This document shows, piece by piece, positions 42,939-51,897 of a DNA stretch of 64,000 nt. Below the pieces are notes generated by a model, which ran no database searches, was not told the origin of the DNA, and saw nothing but the letters and a program-made list of their open reading frames with translations. The stretch is from NCBI GenBank assembly GCA_003512955.1, contig DOTG01000003.1, forward strand, positions 1 through 64,000. The letters are read 5' to 3'. Origin of the DNA: Marinilabiliales bacterium (GTDB lineage Bacteria > Bacteroidota > Bacteroidia > Bacteroidales > SZUA-534). A program made the position numbers and the translations under genes. Position 1 is the first letter of the stretch, and every line of letters starts with the position of its first letter.

Positions 42939-44339
42939 TTAAACTTTGATTACATACAATTGACTAGCTTCGAACCGGGTCACTTTTACCTGTTGACCTT
43001 TTTCAATAAACCCATATTCTGCTTTGGCATCATACGATTCTCCATTGATAGCAATAGTCCCTGAAGGCCGCAAGGGTGTTTCAGCCACCCCAGCGCTTCC
43101 CACCAGTTGTATCAATTTCGGATCGACCCCCACAAATCCCTGGCTGGTCTCCTGGGTAGCGTGCAATGCAATCCGATGTGAAAACAAATTGGTATCGAAC
43201 ACCTTTTTTCCCATGTACAACGAACCTATAAATGCCACAAAAACCGATGCAGACACAAAAAGCAGTGATTTGACAATCATTGAAATGAACATGCCGGAAC
43301 CTTCCACATCGAAATCAAAGTTTTCAACCAAGGCAAGGGTAAGCCCCAACACCATCAGAATGATTCCTGATACACCAGTAACCCCGAATCCAGGGATGGC
43401 AAATATTTCAACACCTAACAAAATGAGGCCTACCACGAATAAAGCAATTTCCCAGTTTTGAGCAATGCCCTCCAGATATAAAGGAGCAAAATAAAGAACC
43501 GCCGCGGTAGCTGCCACAATTAATGGAAAACCAATTCCCGGGGTCTGTAATTCAAAATAAATTCCTCCAATAATGGCCATAATCAATAAACTTTGAAAAA
43601 CAGGATTCATCAAAAATCCGATGAGTTTATCCAATCCAGAGGGGTTATATTCCTTAATAACGGCATGTTTATGCCCCGCCAATTCCAGCACTTCCTGAAT
43701 ATTTTCGGCAATACCTTCGCAATAGCCATATTTAATGGCTTCGGTAGCTGTAAAAGTGATTACCTTCCCGGTGTCAATTACTCCTTCGATAAAAATACTG
43801 GCATCCACCATGGCTTCGGCAATTCTGGGATCGCGCTTCCACAAATATGTGGTGTCTTTTCCATAAATCAGCGTGTCTTTTCCGTGAGCTTCTGCTGTAG
43901 CACGCATAGTACTGCGCATATAACTTTGGTATTTGTCGGGCATTTGCTGGCCTGTTTGGTTTACCACCGTAGCCGCACCAATGTTGGCCCCGGGGCGCAT
44001 ATAGATTTTATCGCAGGCAATGGAAATTAATGCCCCTGCCGAAGCAGCATTATTGTCAATGAACACATAAACCGGAATCTCGCTGTTCAATATCTTTGTG
44101 CGGATGGAATCGGCTGAAACTACCATTCCACCATAGGTATTCATGTGGATCAGTATCACGTCGGCCCCTACAGCTTTGGCTTCATCAAAAGCTTTCTGAG
44201 TCTTACGCCACAAGGCAGGAGCTACCTCCTCTTTCATGTCGAATTTTAACACAATAGTTGTATCCTGACTAATTTGAGCCAGAAGTTGGGCGGTCACCCA
44301 ACCCATACCAATTAAAACACCAATGATTCTTTTTATCAT
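42939..44339 (-). CDS. NfeD-family membrane serine protease
   Basis: A 466-residue long-form NfeD protein (ClpP-class). After a signal peptide, a ClpP/SppA-like protease domain spans about 25-230, with the catalytic Ser100 in FIDNNAASAGALISIACDKI and a likely Lys in the region YQSYMRSTMRATAEAHGKD. Four or five transmembrane helices (about 240-385) lead to a soluble OB-fold NfeD domain (about 400-465, VGSAGVAETPLRPSGTIAIN). In archaea such proteases cleave hydrophobic stomatin partners, but no stomatin gene is adjacent. It is 9 bases from the EI24 gene and 5 from the GNAT gene. Confidence 0.92.
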   Translation of the reverse strand: MIKRIIGVLIGMGWVTAQLLAQISQDTTIVLKFDMKEEVAPALWRKTQKAFDEAKAVGADVILIHMNTYGGMVVSADSIRTKILNSEIPVYVFIDNNAASAGALISIACDKIYMRPGANIGAATVVNQTGQQMPDKYQSYMRSTMRATAEAHGKDTLIYGKDTTYLWKRDPRIAEAMVDASIFIEGVIDTGKVITFTATEAIKYGYCEGIAENIQEVLELAGHKHAVIKEYNPSGLDKLIGFLMNPVFQSLLIMAIIGGIYFELQTPGIGFPLIVAATAAVLYFAPLYLEGIAQNWEIALFVVGLILLGVEIFAIPGFGVTGVSGIILMVLGLTLALVENFDFDVEGSGMFISMIVKSLLFVSASVFVAFIGSLYMGKKVFDTNLFSHRIALHATQETSQGFVGVDPKLIQLVGSAGVAETPLRPSGTIAINGESYDAKAEYGFIEKGQQVKVTRFEASQLYVIKV

Positions 44340-44348
44340 AGTTTTTTA

Positions 44349-45167
44349 TTATTTGTTTTTGCTTACAGGGTTGTTGAATTCGGAGATTTCATTCATGGCC
44401 AAAGTAGCCCCAACCACTGCAACTATGGAGGCAAATGTACTCAAAAAAACACCACAAAAAGGAATATATAAGGTGATTGAAAAAAGAGCCCCGTTGGCAA
44501 TGGCCATTCCTTTGTATTTCCGGATTAAGTTTACGCTTTCACGGGTATTGAAAAGATGGCGTTCGCAATTATAATCCATGTAGACAAATCCATAAAAATA
44601 GCTCGAAACAACAAACAAAATGATTACCCCAACAGGTGCGGTAACAAAACTAATTACCGGCAGAAATGAAGCTATCAGCACCAGTAAAAAAATGAGCGTT
44701 TGGTAAAACATGTTCCGCAGGGCGATGGTGATCCCACGCCAAATATCTTTCAGGAATTGCGAAAAATGAAAAGGGTATTTTCTGCCTGTTTCAATTTCAT
44801 CTGTTTTTTCTGAGAGCCATGCAAAGAGCGGCGAAAGAAATATTAAAACCAAATACCCGCTATACATTGAAAACAGCAAGAAAAACAACAAATGCAGCAA
44901 CACCTTTATCAATCCACTTAAAAAAGAAGGCGTAATTTTTGAAATCCAGGATTCTGGATTCGAGGCCAACCACGCATCAACGGTGTCGTTAATCCATCCG
45001 CTAGCCCATTCAATAAATGTAAAACCACTGAAATAAAGAACCATGCTGATGGCTAAAGGAATAAGGAAAACCCATGCCAACCCATGATTGAAGATAAATG
45101 AAAAGGCTCTGAAATAATTTTTAAAACCTAAGCCAAAGCCACCTAAAGATATATTCCTATGATTCAT
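44349..45167 (-). CDS. EI24 / CysZ-like membrane protein
   Basis: A 272-residue membrane protein with about six hydrophobic segments. The EI24 pattern is seen in GFGLGFKNYFRAFSFI, FLSPLFAWLSEKTDEIETGR and the C-terminal FVYMDYNCERHLFNTRESVN. The family includes CysZ, a sulfate transporter, but many Bacteroidota members have no link to sulfur genes, and none is seen here. It is the first gene of the run ending at 38961. The divergent spacer to the glycosyltransferase (145 bases) should hold both promoters. Confidence 0.85.
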   Translation of the reverse strand: MNHRNISLGGFGLGFKNYFRAFSFIFNHGLAWVFLIPLAISMVLYFSGFTFIEWASGWINDTVDAWLASNPESWISKITPSFLSGLIKVLLHLLFFLLFSMYSGYLVLIFLSPLFAWLSEKTDEIETGRKYPFHFSQFLKDIWRGITIALRNMFYQTLIFLLVLIASFLPVISFVTAPVGVIILFVVSSYFYGFVYMDYNCERHLFNTRESVNLIRKYKGMAIANGALFSITLYIPFCGVFLSTFASIVAVVGATLAMNEISEFNNPVSKNK

Positions 45168-45311
45168 TTGTGCCTTATTATTTAATTTTTCGATTCACAA
45201 AACCCTACATATTTTAAAGATGAACCAAATTTTCATCAAATCAAACTATTTCCAAAGATTTAATACGGCCACACTTTCGGAACATTATTATAAATTAGCA
45301 GCCAAATTTGA

Positions 45312-46187
45312 ATGAAGATGAAAGTTACAGGTTTCTCATTTATCCGGAATGGTCAAAAATTCGATTATCCTTTTGTGGAAGCCATTCAATCAATTTTACC
45401 CTTGTGTGATGACTTTGTGGTTGCTGTGGGTAAAAGCGATGACAATACCCTGGAACTGGTGAAGCAGATTGATCCGACCAAAATCAGGATTGTTGAAACT
45501 GTCTGGGATGATTCGCTGCGCGAAGGGGGAAAAGTATTAGCTGTTGAAACCGATAAAGCGTTTAAAGCAATAAGCCCCGATACCGACTGGTGTTTTTATA
45601 TTCAAGGCGACGAAGTGGTACACGAAAAATACCATCCCGAAATAAAAACAGCCATGGAAAAATGGATAAACCAACCAAAAGTAGATGGCTTACTTTTTAA
45701 TTATAAGCATTTTTATGGCTCCTACGATTATGTTGGCTCTTCGTTTAAATGGTATCCTAAGGAAATCAGGATTGTCCGGAATAACAAATCCATCTATTCC
45801 TACCGTGATGCCCAGGGGTTCCGAAAAGGGGATAACGAAAAACTCCGGGTAAAACCTATCGGGGCGTATGTACATCACTATGGTTGGGTGAAGGATCCAA
45901 GGGCGATGCAGATGAAACAGGAAACCTTCAACAAATTATGGCATTCCGACCAATGGGTGAAAAAAAATGTGGCCAAAGCCGAAACATTCGATTATTCAGT
46001 TATTGATGCCTTGGAACGTTTCAACGGTTCGCATCCTCAAGTAATGGAAAAAAGGATACTTGAGAAAAACTGGGAATTCGATCGCGATCTGTCGCTTAAC
46101 AAGCTTTCATTCAAAGACCGTTTTAAAAAATTCATGCTGCGCAACTTAGGTGTTTTCATAGGGTATAAAAACTACGAATTGGTTTAA
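45312..46187 (+). CDS. Family 2-type glycosyltransferase
   Basis: A 291-residue protein with a GT-A fold start (VTGFSFIRNGQKFDYPFVEA, then DDFVVAVGKSDDNTLELVKQ). A DxD-like element appears in YIQGDEVVHE and an SFKWYPKEIRIVRN segment follows; RVKPIGAYVHHYGWVKDPRAM matches conserved glycan-synthesis relatives. The donor and acceptor are unknown. It has no transmembrane helices and should be cytoplasmic. It lies 67 bases before purB, which has its own -7 box, so cotranscription is unlikely. Confidence 0.85.
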   Translation: MKMKVTGFSFIRNGQKFDYPFVEAIQSILPLCDDFVVAVGKSDDNTLELVKQIDPTKIRIVETVWDDSLREGGKVLAVETDKAFKAISPDTDWCFYIQGDEVVHEKYHPEIKTAMEKWINQPKVDGLLFNYKHFYGSYDYVGSSFKWYPKEIRIVRNNKSIYSYRDAQGFRKGDNEKLRVKPIGAYVHHYGWVKDPRAMQMKQETFNKLWHSDQWVKKNVAKAETFDYSVIDALERFNGSHPQVMEKRILEKNWEFDRDLSLNKLSFKDRFKKFMLRNLGVFIGYKNYELV

Positions 46188-46222
46188 AATTACGGTTCAT
46201 TCATTCCTTGCCCGTTTTTTTA

Positions 46223-46230
46223 TACTTTTG
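46223..46230 (+). promoter_or_regulatory. -7 box for purB
   Basis: TACTTTTG matches TAnnTTTG and ends 24 bases before the purB ATG. Confidence 0.5.
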
Positions 46231-46254
46231 TGCTGAATTTCATTTAAACAAATT

Positions 46255-47604
46255 ATGCAATTATCTGAACTTACCGCAGTATCTCCCGTCGATGGACGTT
46301 ATCGGTCCAAAATCAGCGAATTAGACACCTATTTTTCCGAATTTGGTTTAATCCGTTACCGGGTTCTGGTGGAAATTGAGTATTTCATTGAACTATGCAA
46401 GATACCATTAAAACCTTTAAAAGAGATTGATGCGGACCTGTTTCCAAAATTCAGGAGCATCTATGAAAATTTTACAATTGAAGATGCATTGCGGATTAAA
46501 GCGATTGAAAATACTACAAACCACGACGTAAAGGCGGTGGAATACTTTATCAAAGAAAAATTCGATGTGCTTGGTATTGGCGAAGCAAAAGAGTTCATCC
46601 ATTTTGGTCTCACCTCACAAGATATCAATAATACGGCTATCCCCTATTCCCTACGCGACGCCATTCAGCAGGTGTTTTATCCAATTCTTGAAAAGGTAAT
46701 TGCTACCTTGAGCCAACTGGCTGTTGAATGGGAAAAAATCCCCATGCTGGCCCGGACACACGGCCAACCTGCCAGCCCTACCCGACTAGGGAAAGAGCTG
46801 ATGGTTTTTGTGGAACGGTTAAACAAACAACTCGATTTATTGAAAGATGTTCCCTGTTCTGCCAAATTTGGCGGAGCTACCGGAAACTTCAATGCCCATG
46901 TGGTGGCTTTCCCCGATGTCGATTGGGTTGATTTTTCCAACCGTTTTGTGGGCGAAGTATTAAGACTGGAACGGTTGCAAACCACCACCCAGATTTCGCA
47001 TTACGATGATATGGCCGCTATTTTCGATAACCTGAAACGGATTAACACCATTTTAATTGATCTGGACCGCGATATGTGGACGTATATTTCGATGGATTAT
47101 TTCAAGCAAAAGATCAATAAAAACGAAGTGGGTTCTTCAGCCATGCCACACAAAGTGAACCCCATTGATTTTGAGAATTCAGAAGGAAACCTGGGTATGG
47201 CCAATGCCATTTACGAGCACCTCGCGGCCAAATTGCCCGTTTCGCGCCTACAACGCGACCTCACCGACTCTACCGTTTTGCGCAACATCGGGGTCCCGAT
47301 GGCCCACACCTTGATTGCTTTAAAATCGCTCCAAAAAGGTCTGGGTAAACTGGTTTTAAACGAAGACAAAATTAAAACCGATTTAGAAGCAAATTGGAGT
47401 GTTGTTGCCGAAGCCATCCAAACCATTTTGCGGCGCGAGGGCTATCCAAAACCTTATGAAGCTTTGAAAGATTTAACCCGTACCAACCATAAAATAGATA
47501 AAAATGTCATCCACGAATTTATCAATTCATTAGCGGTAACCGATGATGTGAAAGAGGAACTTAAAAAGATTACGCCCCAAAATTACACGGGTATCTATTA
47601 TTAA
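46255..47604 (+). CDS. purB: Adenylosuccinate lyase
   Basis: This 449-residue enzyme cleaves SAICAR to AICAR and adenylosuccinate to AMP in purine synthesis. The fumarase/aspartase-superfamily signature GSSAMPHKVNPIDFENSEGN is intact near residue 295, and ARTHGQPASPTRLGKEL and NTTNHDVKAVEYFI carry other active-site residues. The start MQLSELTAVSPVDGRYRSKI is the family's usual N-terminus. A -7 box precedes it at 46223. It is 38 bases before the ABC exporter and may share a message with it. Confidence 0.96.
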   Translation: MQLSELTAVSPVDGRYRSKISELDTYFSEFGLIRYRVLVEIEYFIELCKIPLKPLKEIDADLFPKFRSIYENFTIEDALRIKAIENTTNHDVKAVEYFIKEKFDVLGIGEAKEFIHFGLTSQDINNTAIPYSLRDAIQQVFYPILEKVIATLSQLAVEWEKIPMLARTHGQPASPTRLGKELMVFVERLNKQLDLLKDVPCSAKFGGATGNFNAHVVAFPDVDWVDFSNRFVGEVLRLERLQTTTQISHYDDMAAIFDNLKRINTILIDLDRDMWTYISMDYFKQKINKNEVGSSAMPHKVNPIDFENSEGNLGMANAIYEHLAAKLPVSRLQRDLTDSTVLRNIGVPMAHTLIALKSLQKGLGKLVLNEDKIKTDLEANWSVVAEAIQTILRREGYPKPYEALKDLTRTNHKIDKNVIHEFINSLAVTDDVKEELKKITPQNYTGIYY

Positions 47605-47642
47605 AACAAACACCAAAAGTTATCCACATTTTAGTACACTTC

Positions 47643-49469
47643 ATGAAACAACTAAAGCAGATTCTCAAATATGTTTTCCCAAAATACTGGAAAAACGCGG
47701 CATTAAATTTTCTATTTATCTTATTGATGGTAATATTTGGTTTATTCTCATTTACCATGGTTATCCCCTTTCTTCAGGTCCTTTTTAACGATCAGCCGCC
47801 CGTTGATGCTTTAATGCCGTGGAAACTTAGTATGGAAAACATCCAGAATAACTTCAATTATTTTCTGAACCACATCATCCAACATTACGGAAAAACAGAG
47901 GCTCTGCTCTATGTGTCAGTATTTGTGGTTATTGCCGTTTTTTTCAAAACCGGCTTTTGGTATGCTGCCCGCTACGTGATGGCTCCATTAAGAGTTGGAG
48001 CCATTAAGGACATACGAAATAGCCTCTATCAAAAAATTTTGGGGTTGCCCCTATCCTACTTTTCCGACGAGCGCAAAGGGGACATTGTTTCCCGGATGAC
48101 TAACGACGTGAACGAAATTGAGAATTCTATCATCCGCTCCATAGACGTAATGTTTAAAGAGCCCATTTCCATTATGATTTCGTTAGGTGTCCTTATTTAC
48201 ATGAGCCCCCAGTTGACCCTTTTTGTATTAGTGCTGCTGCCCATTTCGGGATTAATTATCGGTAGATTGGGAAGCACTTTGCGTAAAAGCTCCTCAAAAG
48301 CTCAGGGAAAATTGGGTGACATTATGTCTATTATTGATGAAACCCTTTCGGGATTACGCATCATCAAGGCATTTAATGCCGAACGGAAAATGAAAGAACG
48401 GTTTAATCATGAAAACCTGACCTATTCCGGAATCATGATAAAAATGTGGAGGCGCCGGGAATTGGCCAGCCCCTTGAGTGAATTCCTTGGAACCGTGGTT
48501 ATGGTATTGGTATTGTGGTTTGGAGGGCAGTTGGTCCTAAATGGTGAATCGGCCATGAGCGGTCCGGAATTAATCGGTTTTATTGTCATCTTTTCACAAA
48601 TCATCAATCCGGCCAAAGCTTTTTCCGATGCATTTTACAACATCCAAAAAGGGATTGCCTCCAGCGAACGTATCGATGCTATTTTAAAGGCTTCTGAAAA
48701 AATAAATGAAATTGAACATCCTGTTTCCATTGATTCCTTCAATCAGCAAATCCACTATAATAATATTCAATTCAAGTACCTGGACGATTGGGTAATTAAA
48801 GGCATCGACCTGAAAGTAGAAAAAGGAAAAACCGTGGCCCTGGTTGGGCAATCGGGTTCCGGAAAATCTACATTGGTGGATCTTTTACCAAGGTTTTACG
48901 ATGTAAACGAAGGGAGCATCGAGATTGACGGAACCGACATCCGGAACCTGAAACTTAAAAACTTACGTAAATTGATGGGCGTGGTTAATCAGGAAAGCAT
49001 CCTGTTTAACGATACTGTTTTTAACAACATTGCCTTTGGGGTTGAAAATGCCACTTTGGAACAGGTTGTTGAAGCCGCTAAAATTGCCAATGCACACGAG
49101 TTTATTTCTGAAATGCCACAAGGGTACCAAACCAACATCGGCGACCGGGGCGGAAAACTCTCAGGCGGCCAACGTCAGCGGATCAGTATTGCCCGGGCTA
49201 TTTTAGCCAATCCACCCATCATGATTTTAGATGAGGCTACCTCAGCTCTTGATACTGAATCGGAAAAGTTGGTTCAAGAATCCTTAACGCGATTAATGCA
49301 GAACCGTACATCAATTGTCATTGCACACCGCTTATCTACAGTGGTTCATGCCGATTTGATTTGCGTGATTCACGAAGGGAAAATTGTGGAACAAGGAACC
49401 CATAAAGAGCTTTTAGCCCAAAATGGTTATTATAAAAAACTAAACGACGCACAAATGTTCGTCCAATAA
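47643..49469 (+). CDS. MsbA-like ABC transporter (fused permease-ATPase)
   Basis: A 608-residue half transporter. Six transmembrane helices occupy about 20-330 and the nucleotide-binding domain 365-605: Walker A GQSGSGKST, Q-loop VVNQESILFND, signature LSGGQRQR, Walker B MILDEATSALD and the H-loop IAHRLST. It homodimerises to export lipids, lipid A or peptides; the MsbA-like arrangement suggests lipid flipping but the substrate cannot be read from sequence. The membrane part is unusual in holding a long extracytoplasmic segment (about 45-95). It is followed by the GT22-like gene 10 bases on, suggesting an envelope glycolipid unit. Confidence 0.92.
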   Translation: MKQLKQILKYVFPKYWKNAALNFLFILLMVIFGLFSFTMVIPFLQVLFNDQPPVDALMPWKLSMENIQNNFNYFLNHIIQHYGKTEALLYVSVFVVIAVFFKTGFWYAARYVMAPLRVGAIKDIRNSLYQKILGLPLSYFSDERKGDIVSRMTNDVNEIENSIIRSIDVMFKEPISIMISLGVLIYMSPQLTLFVLVLLPISGLIIGRLGSTLRKSSSKAQGKLGDIMSIIDETLSGLRIIKAFNAERKMKERFNHENLTYSGIMIKMWRRRELASPLSEFLGTVVMVLVLWFGGQLVLNGESAMSGPELIGFIVIFSQIINPAKAFSDAFYNIQKGIASSERIDAILKASEKINEIEHPVSIDSFNQQIHYNNIQFKYLDDWVIKGIDLKVEKGKTVALVGQSGSGKSTLVDLLPRFYDVNEGSIEIDGTDIRNLKLKNLRKLMGVVNQESILFNDTVFNNIAFGVENATLEQVVEAAKIANAHEFISEMPQGYQTNIGDRGGKLSGGQRQRISIARAILANPPIMILDEATSALDTESEKLVQESLTRLMQNRTSIVIAHRLSTVVHADLICVIHEGKIVEQGTHKELLAQNGYYKKLNDAQMFVQ

Positions 49470-49479
49470 TATCCCGGAA

Positions 49480-51054
49480 ATGAAATTATTAAAACAATAC
49501 TGGAACGAAAAACCACTGCTAAGTCTGTTGGTTATTGCTTTTCTGGCCCGATTGGTCGCTGTATTTTTTGCCCAAGGGTATGCTTTTCACGATGATCACT
49601 TTTTAGTAATTGATGCCGCCCAATCCTGGGTGGGACAGCACGACTGGAACAATTGGATGCCCGAGGTACAAAAACAAATGTTTCCTGATCAGGAACCTAT
49701 TCCCCAAGGCCACAGCCTGCTTTATCCGGGGTTACATTACCTCCTTTTCTTGTTCTTTGAATGGCTGGGTGTTTTCGATCCTCAGCTTAAGATGCTTTTA
49801 GTAAGGTTCCTTCATGCAATAATCTCCCTTTGGGTGGTTGGGTTAGGATATAGAATGACTGAACATTACACCAATGATAAAATTGCCCGCAAAGCAGGTC
49901 TTTTTCTGGCTTTGATTTGGTTTTTCCCTTTCATGGGGGTACGCAATTTGGTCGAGGTTATTTGTATCCCCTTTTTAATGTGGGGTACGTGGGAAATAGT
50001 AAAACTTGAGAACCTGAAAAAAGTATATTGGCCTTATTTTCTGGTAGGTTTAATACTGGGAGTTACCTTTTCGTTCCGGTACCAGACCATTGTATATGCA
50101 GGTGGCATTGGATTGGTAATTCTATTTCGAAAGAAATGGTTGGAGGCTTTATTATTAGGTACGGGTGTATTCCTTTCTATTGCTTTCTTTCAGGGAATTA
50201 TCGATGTTTTTATTTGGAAAAAGCCATTTGCAGAGCTAACAGAATATGTGGTTTATAACATCCAACACCGGAACGAGTATGGGGTAAATAACTATTACAT
50301 GTACCTCAGCATCCTCGCGGGGATGGTCACCCCCCCCCTTGGACTTTATCTGTTGTTTGGCTGGTTCCGTTCATTCAAACAGTTTGCACTCTTGTTTTGG
50401 CCATCGTTCCTGTTCTTTTTATTTCACACCATCTTCCCAAACAAGCAAGAGCGTTTTATACTACCCATTATTCCCATGTTTGTGGTAGTGGGCACTCTGG
50501 GCTGGTGGCTTTTTATTGAAAAATCAGGGTTCTGGCAACGGAACATGCGTCTATTTAAATATAGCATGGTCTTTTTTTGGATTGTCAATACCTTTTTATG
50601 GCTCATCACAACAACAACCTATTCCAAAAAATCACGGTGCGAGGCTATGGTTTATCTGGGGAAACAACCCGATGCTACACATATAATTGTAGAAGAGTCG
50701 GCGCGGCTATCGGTAACGCAGATGCCTACTTTTTACGCGGGTAAAGATTTGGTCTTTTACAACCTACCGAAGAAAGAAGCTATAGATACATTGATTTTAA
50801 CATCGCAAACCAAGCCTTTTCATTCGCAAAACATTCCAAACCCGGAATTCATCGAACAAAAAGGATGGCCAAAACCTGAATATGCCCTTTTTGTAAATGA
50901 AAACAACCTGGATTTTCGCACTTCGGAGTTAAAAAAATCATTTCCTGACATGGAGCTTATCCAGATAATTGAACCCAGCTATATCGACTTGCTAATGAAA
51001 AAGATAACACCATCGAACAATAACCAAAACATATTTGTTTATCGCTTGAACTAA
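49480..51054 (+). CDS. GT-C fold mannosyltransferase-like protein (GT22-type)
   Basis: A 524-residue membrane glycosyltransferase with about ten helices up to residue 390 and a soluble C-terminus. The first loop holds YAFHDDHFLVID, an acidic pair typical of GT-C catalytic sites, and IFPNKQERFILPIIPMFV resembles the HKExRF motif of GT22 mannosyltransferases. It would use a polyprenyl-phosphate sugar at the outer face of the inner membrane. The sugar is not known. It is cotranscribed with the exporter gene upstream (10-base gap). Downstream, 105 AT-rich bases separate it from the SiaB-like gene. Confidence 0.85.
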   Translation: MKLLKQYWNEKPLLSLLVIAFLARLVAVFFAQGYAFHDDHFLVIDAAQSWVGQHDWNNWMPEVQKQMFPDQEPIPQGHSLLYPGLHYLLFLFFEWLGVFDPQLKMLLVRFLHAIISLWVVGLGYRMTEHYTNDKIARKAGLFLALIWFFPFMGVRNLVEVICIPFLMWGTWEIVKLENLKKVYWPYFLVGLILGVTFSFRYQTIVYAGGIGLVILFRKKWLEALLLGTGVFLSIAFFQGIIDVFIWKKPFAELTEYVVYNIQHRNEYGVNNYYMYLSILAGMVTPPLGLYLLFGWFRSFKQFALLFWPSFLFFLFHTIFPNKQERFILPIIPMFVVVGTLGWWLFIEKSGFWQRNMRLFKYSMVFFWIVNTFLWLITTTTYSKKSRCEAMVYLGKQPDATHIIVEESARLSVTQMPTFYAGKDLVFYNLPKKEAIDTLILTSQTKPFHSQNIPNPEFIEQKGWPKPEYALFVNENNLDFRTSELKKSFPDMELIQIIEPSYIDLLMKKITPSNNNQNIFVYRLN

Positions 51055-51159
51055 GCGGCAGTATTGCTTGATTCTGATAAATTATAAGGAGAGTTGTTTT
51101 ATTTTAAAAAAATATCTTATTTTTAACATTATTATAAAAATAATAATGTAATCCTGAAA

Positions 51160-51750
51160 ATGAGTACAACAATGAGCGCTGATATAAACTTTATAAAATC
51201 TGTATTGTCTTTGCATGATGAAATGGCCAGCAATGGCTTCTCATTGGTTTACGAAGGCGAATTTAGTCACGAGGTTATGAAAATGTTCACCTCTATGGCC
51301 GAACGTGACATGGATAAAACCAACGAGGAACGTTCTGTAAAAAGAAAAGTCTTCCATGTAATGGTTGAATGCCTGCAAAACATGACTAAACACTCCGACG
51401 ATTATGATGAAGACGACCGTATTGGTAATGGATTGTTCATTGTTGGAAAGAAAGATGGATTCTGGAACGTGATCACTGCAAATAAAATTATTAACGAGCG
51501 CATTGATGATTTGAGAAAATCTATTGATTATATCAACTCCTTGACCAAAGACGAATTAAACGCCCTTTACAAAAAGCAAATCCGCGAAGGTTCGCTTTCC
51601 GAAAAAGGTGGCGCAGGTTTAGGCTTAATTGATATTGCCAGAAAAACCGGGCGGAAACTCGATTACCAATTCTTACCACTTGAAGACAATAAAAACTTCT
51701 TTTTTCTGCTAAAAGTTAGGATAAGTTCCAAGCCTGATGGTGACGAATAA
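51160..51750 (+). CDS. SiaB family protein kinase
   Basis: A 196-residue GHKL-fold (HATPase-like) serine-kinase candidate of the SiaB/DUF6272 family. The N-box lies at 62-78 (VFHVMVECLQNMTKHS, Glu70 and Asn74) and the G-box GGAGLGL at 150-156; a dimerisation region with a His is absent, so it is not a histidine kinase. In Pseudomonas SiaB phosphorylates SiaC (DUF1987), which controls the cyclase SiaD. Here the next gene, 147 bases on, is a PAS-adenylate cyclase, and no SiaC or PP2C gene is visible. The start ATG at 51160 gives MSTTMSADINFI; a second in-frame ATG at residue 5 is possible. Confidence 0.85.
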   Translation: MSTTMSADINFIKSVLSLHDEMASNGFSLVYEGEFSHEVMKMFTSMAERDMDKTNEERSVKRKVFHVMVECLQNMTKHSDDYDEDDRIGNGLFIVGKKDGFWNVITANKIINERIDDLRKSIDYINSLTKDELNALYKKQIREGSLSEKGGAGLGLIDIARKTGRKLDYQFLPLEDNKNFFFLLKVRISSKPDGDE

Positions 51751-51897
51751 AACTTATTATAGAGCCGTATCAAGCGGCTATTTTTTTTGTACTTACCTAA
51801 GAAATTAGTATCTTTTCATCAAGAAAAATGAGTGCTTGGTAAAAAGTTTTGAGCTAATTGTCCTTTATTCCGTTTAAACAAGGAAAATTAATCCTAT

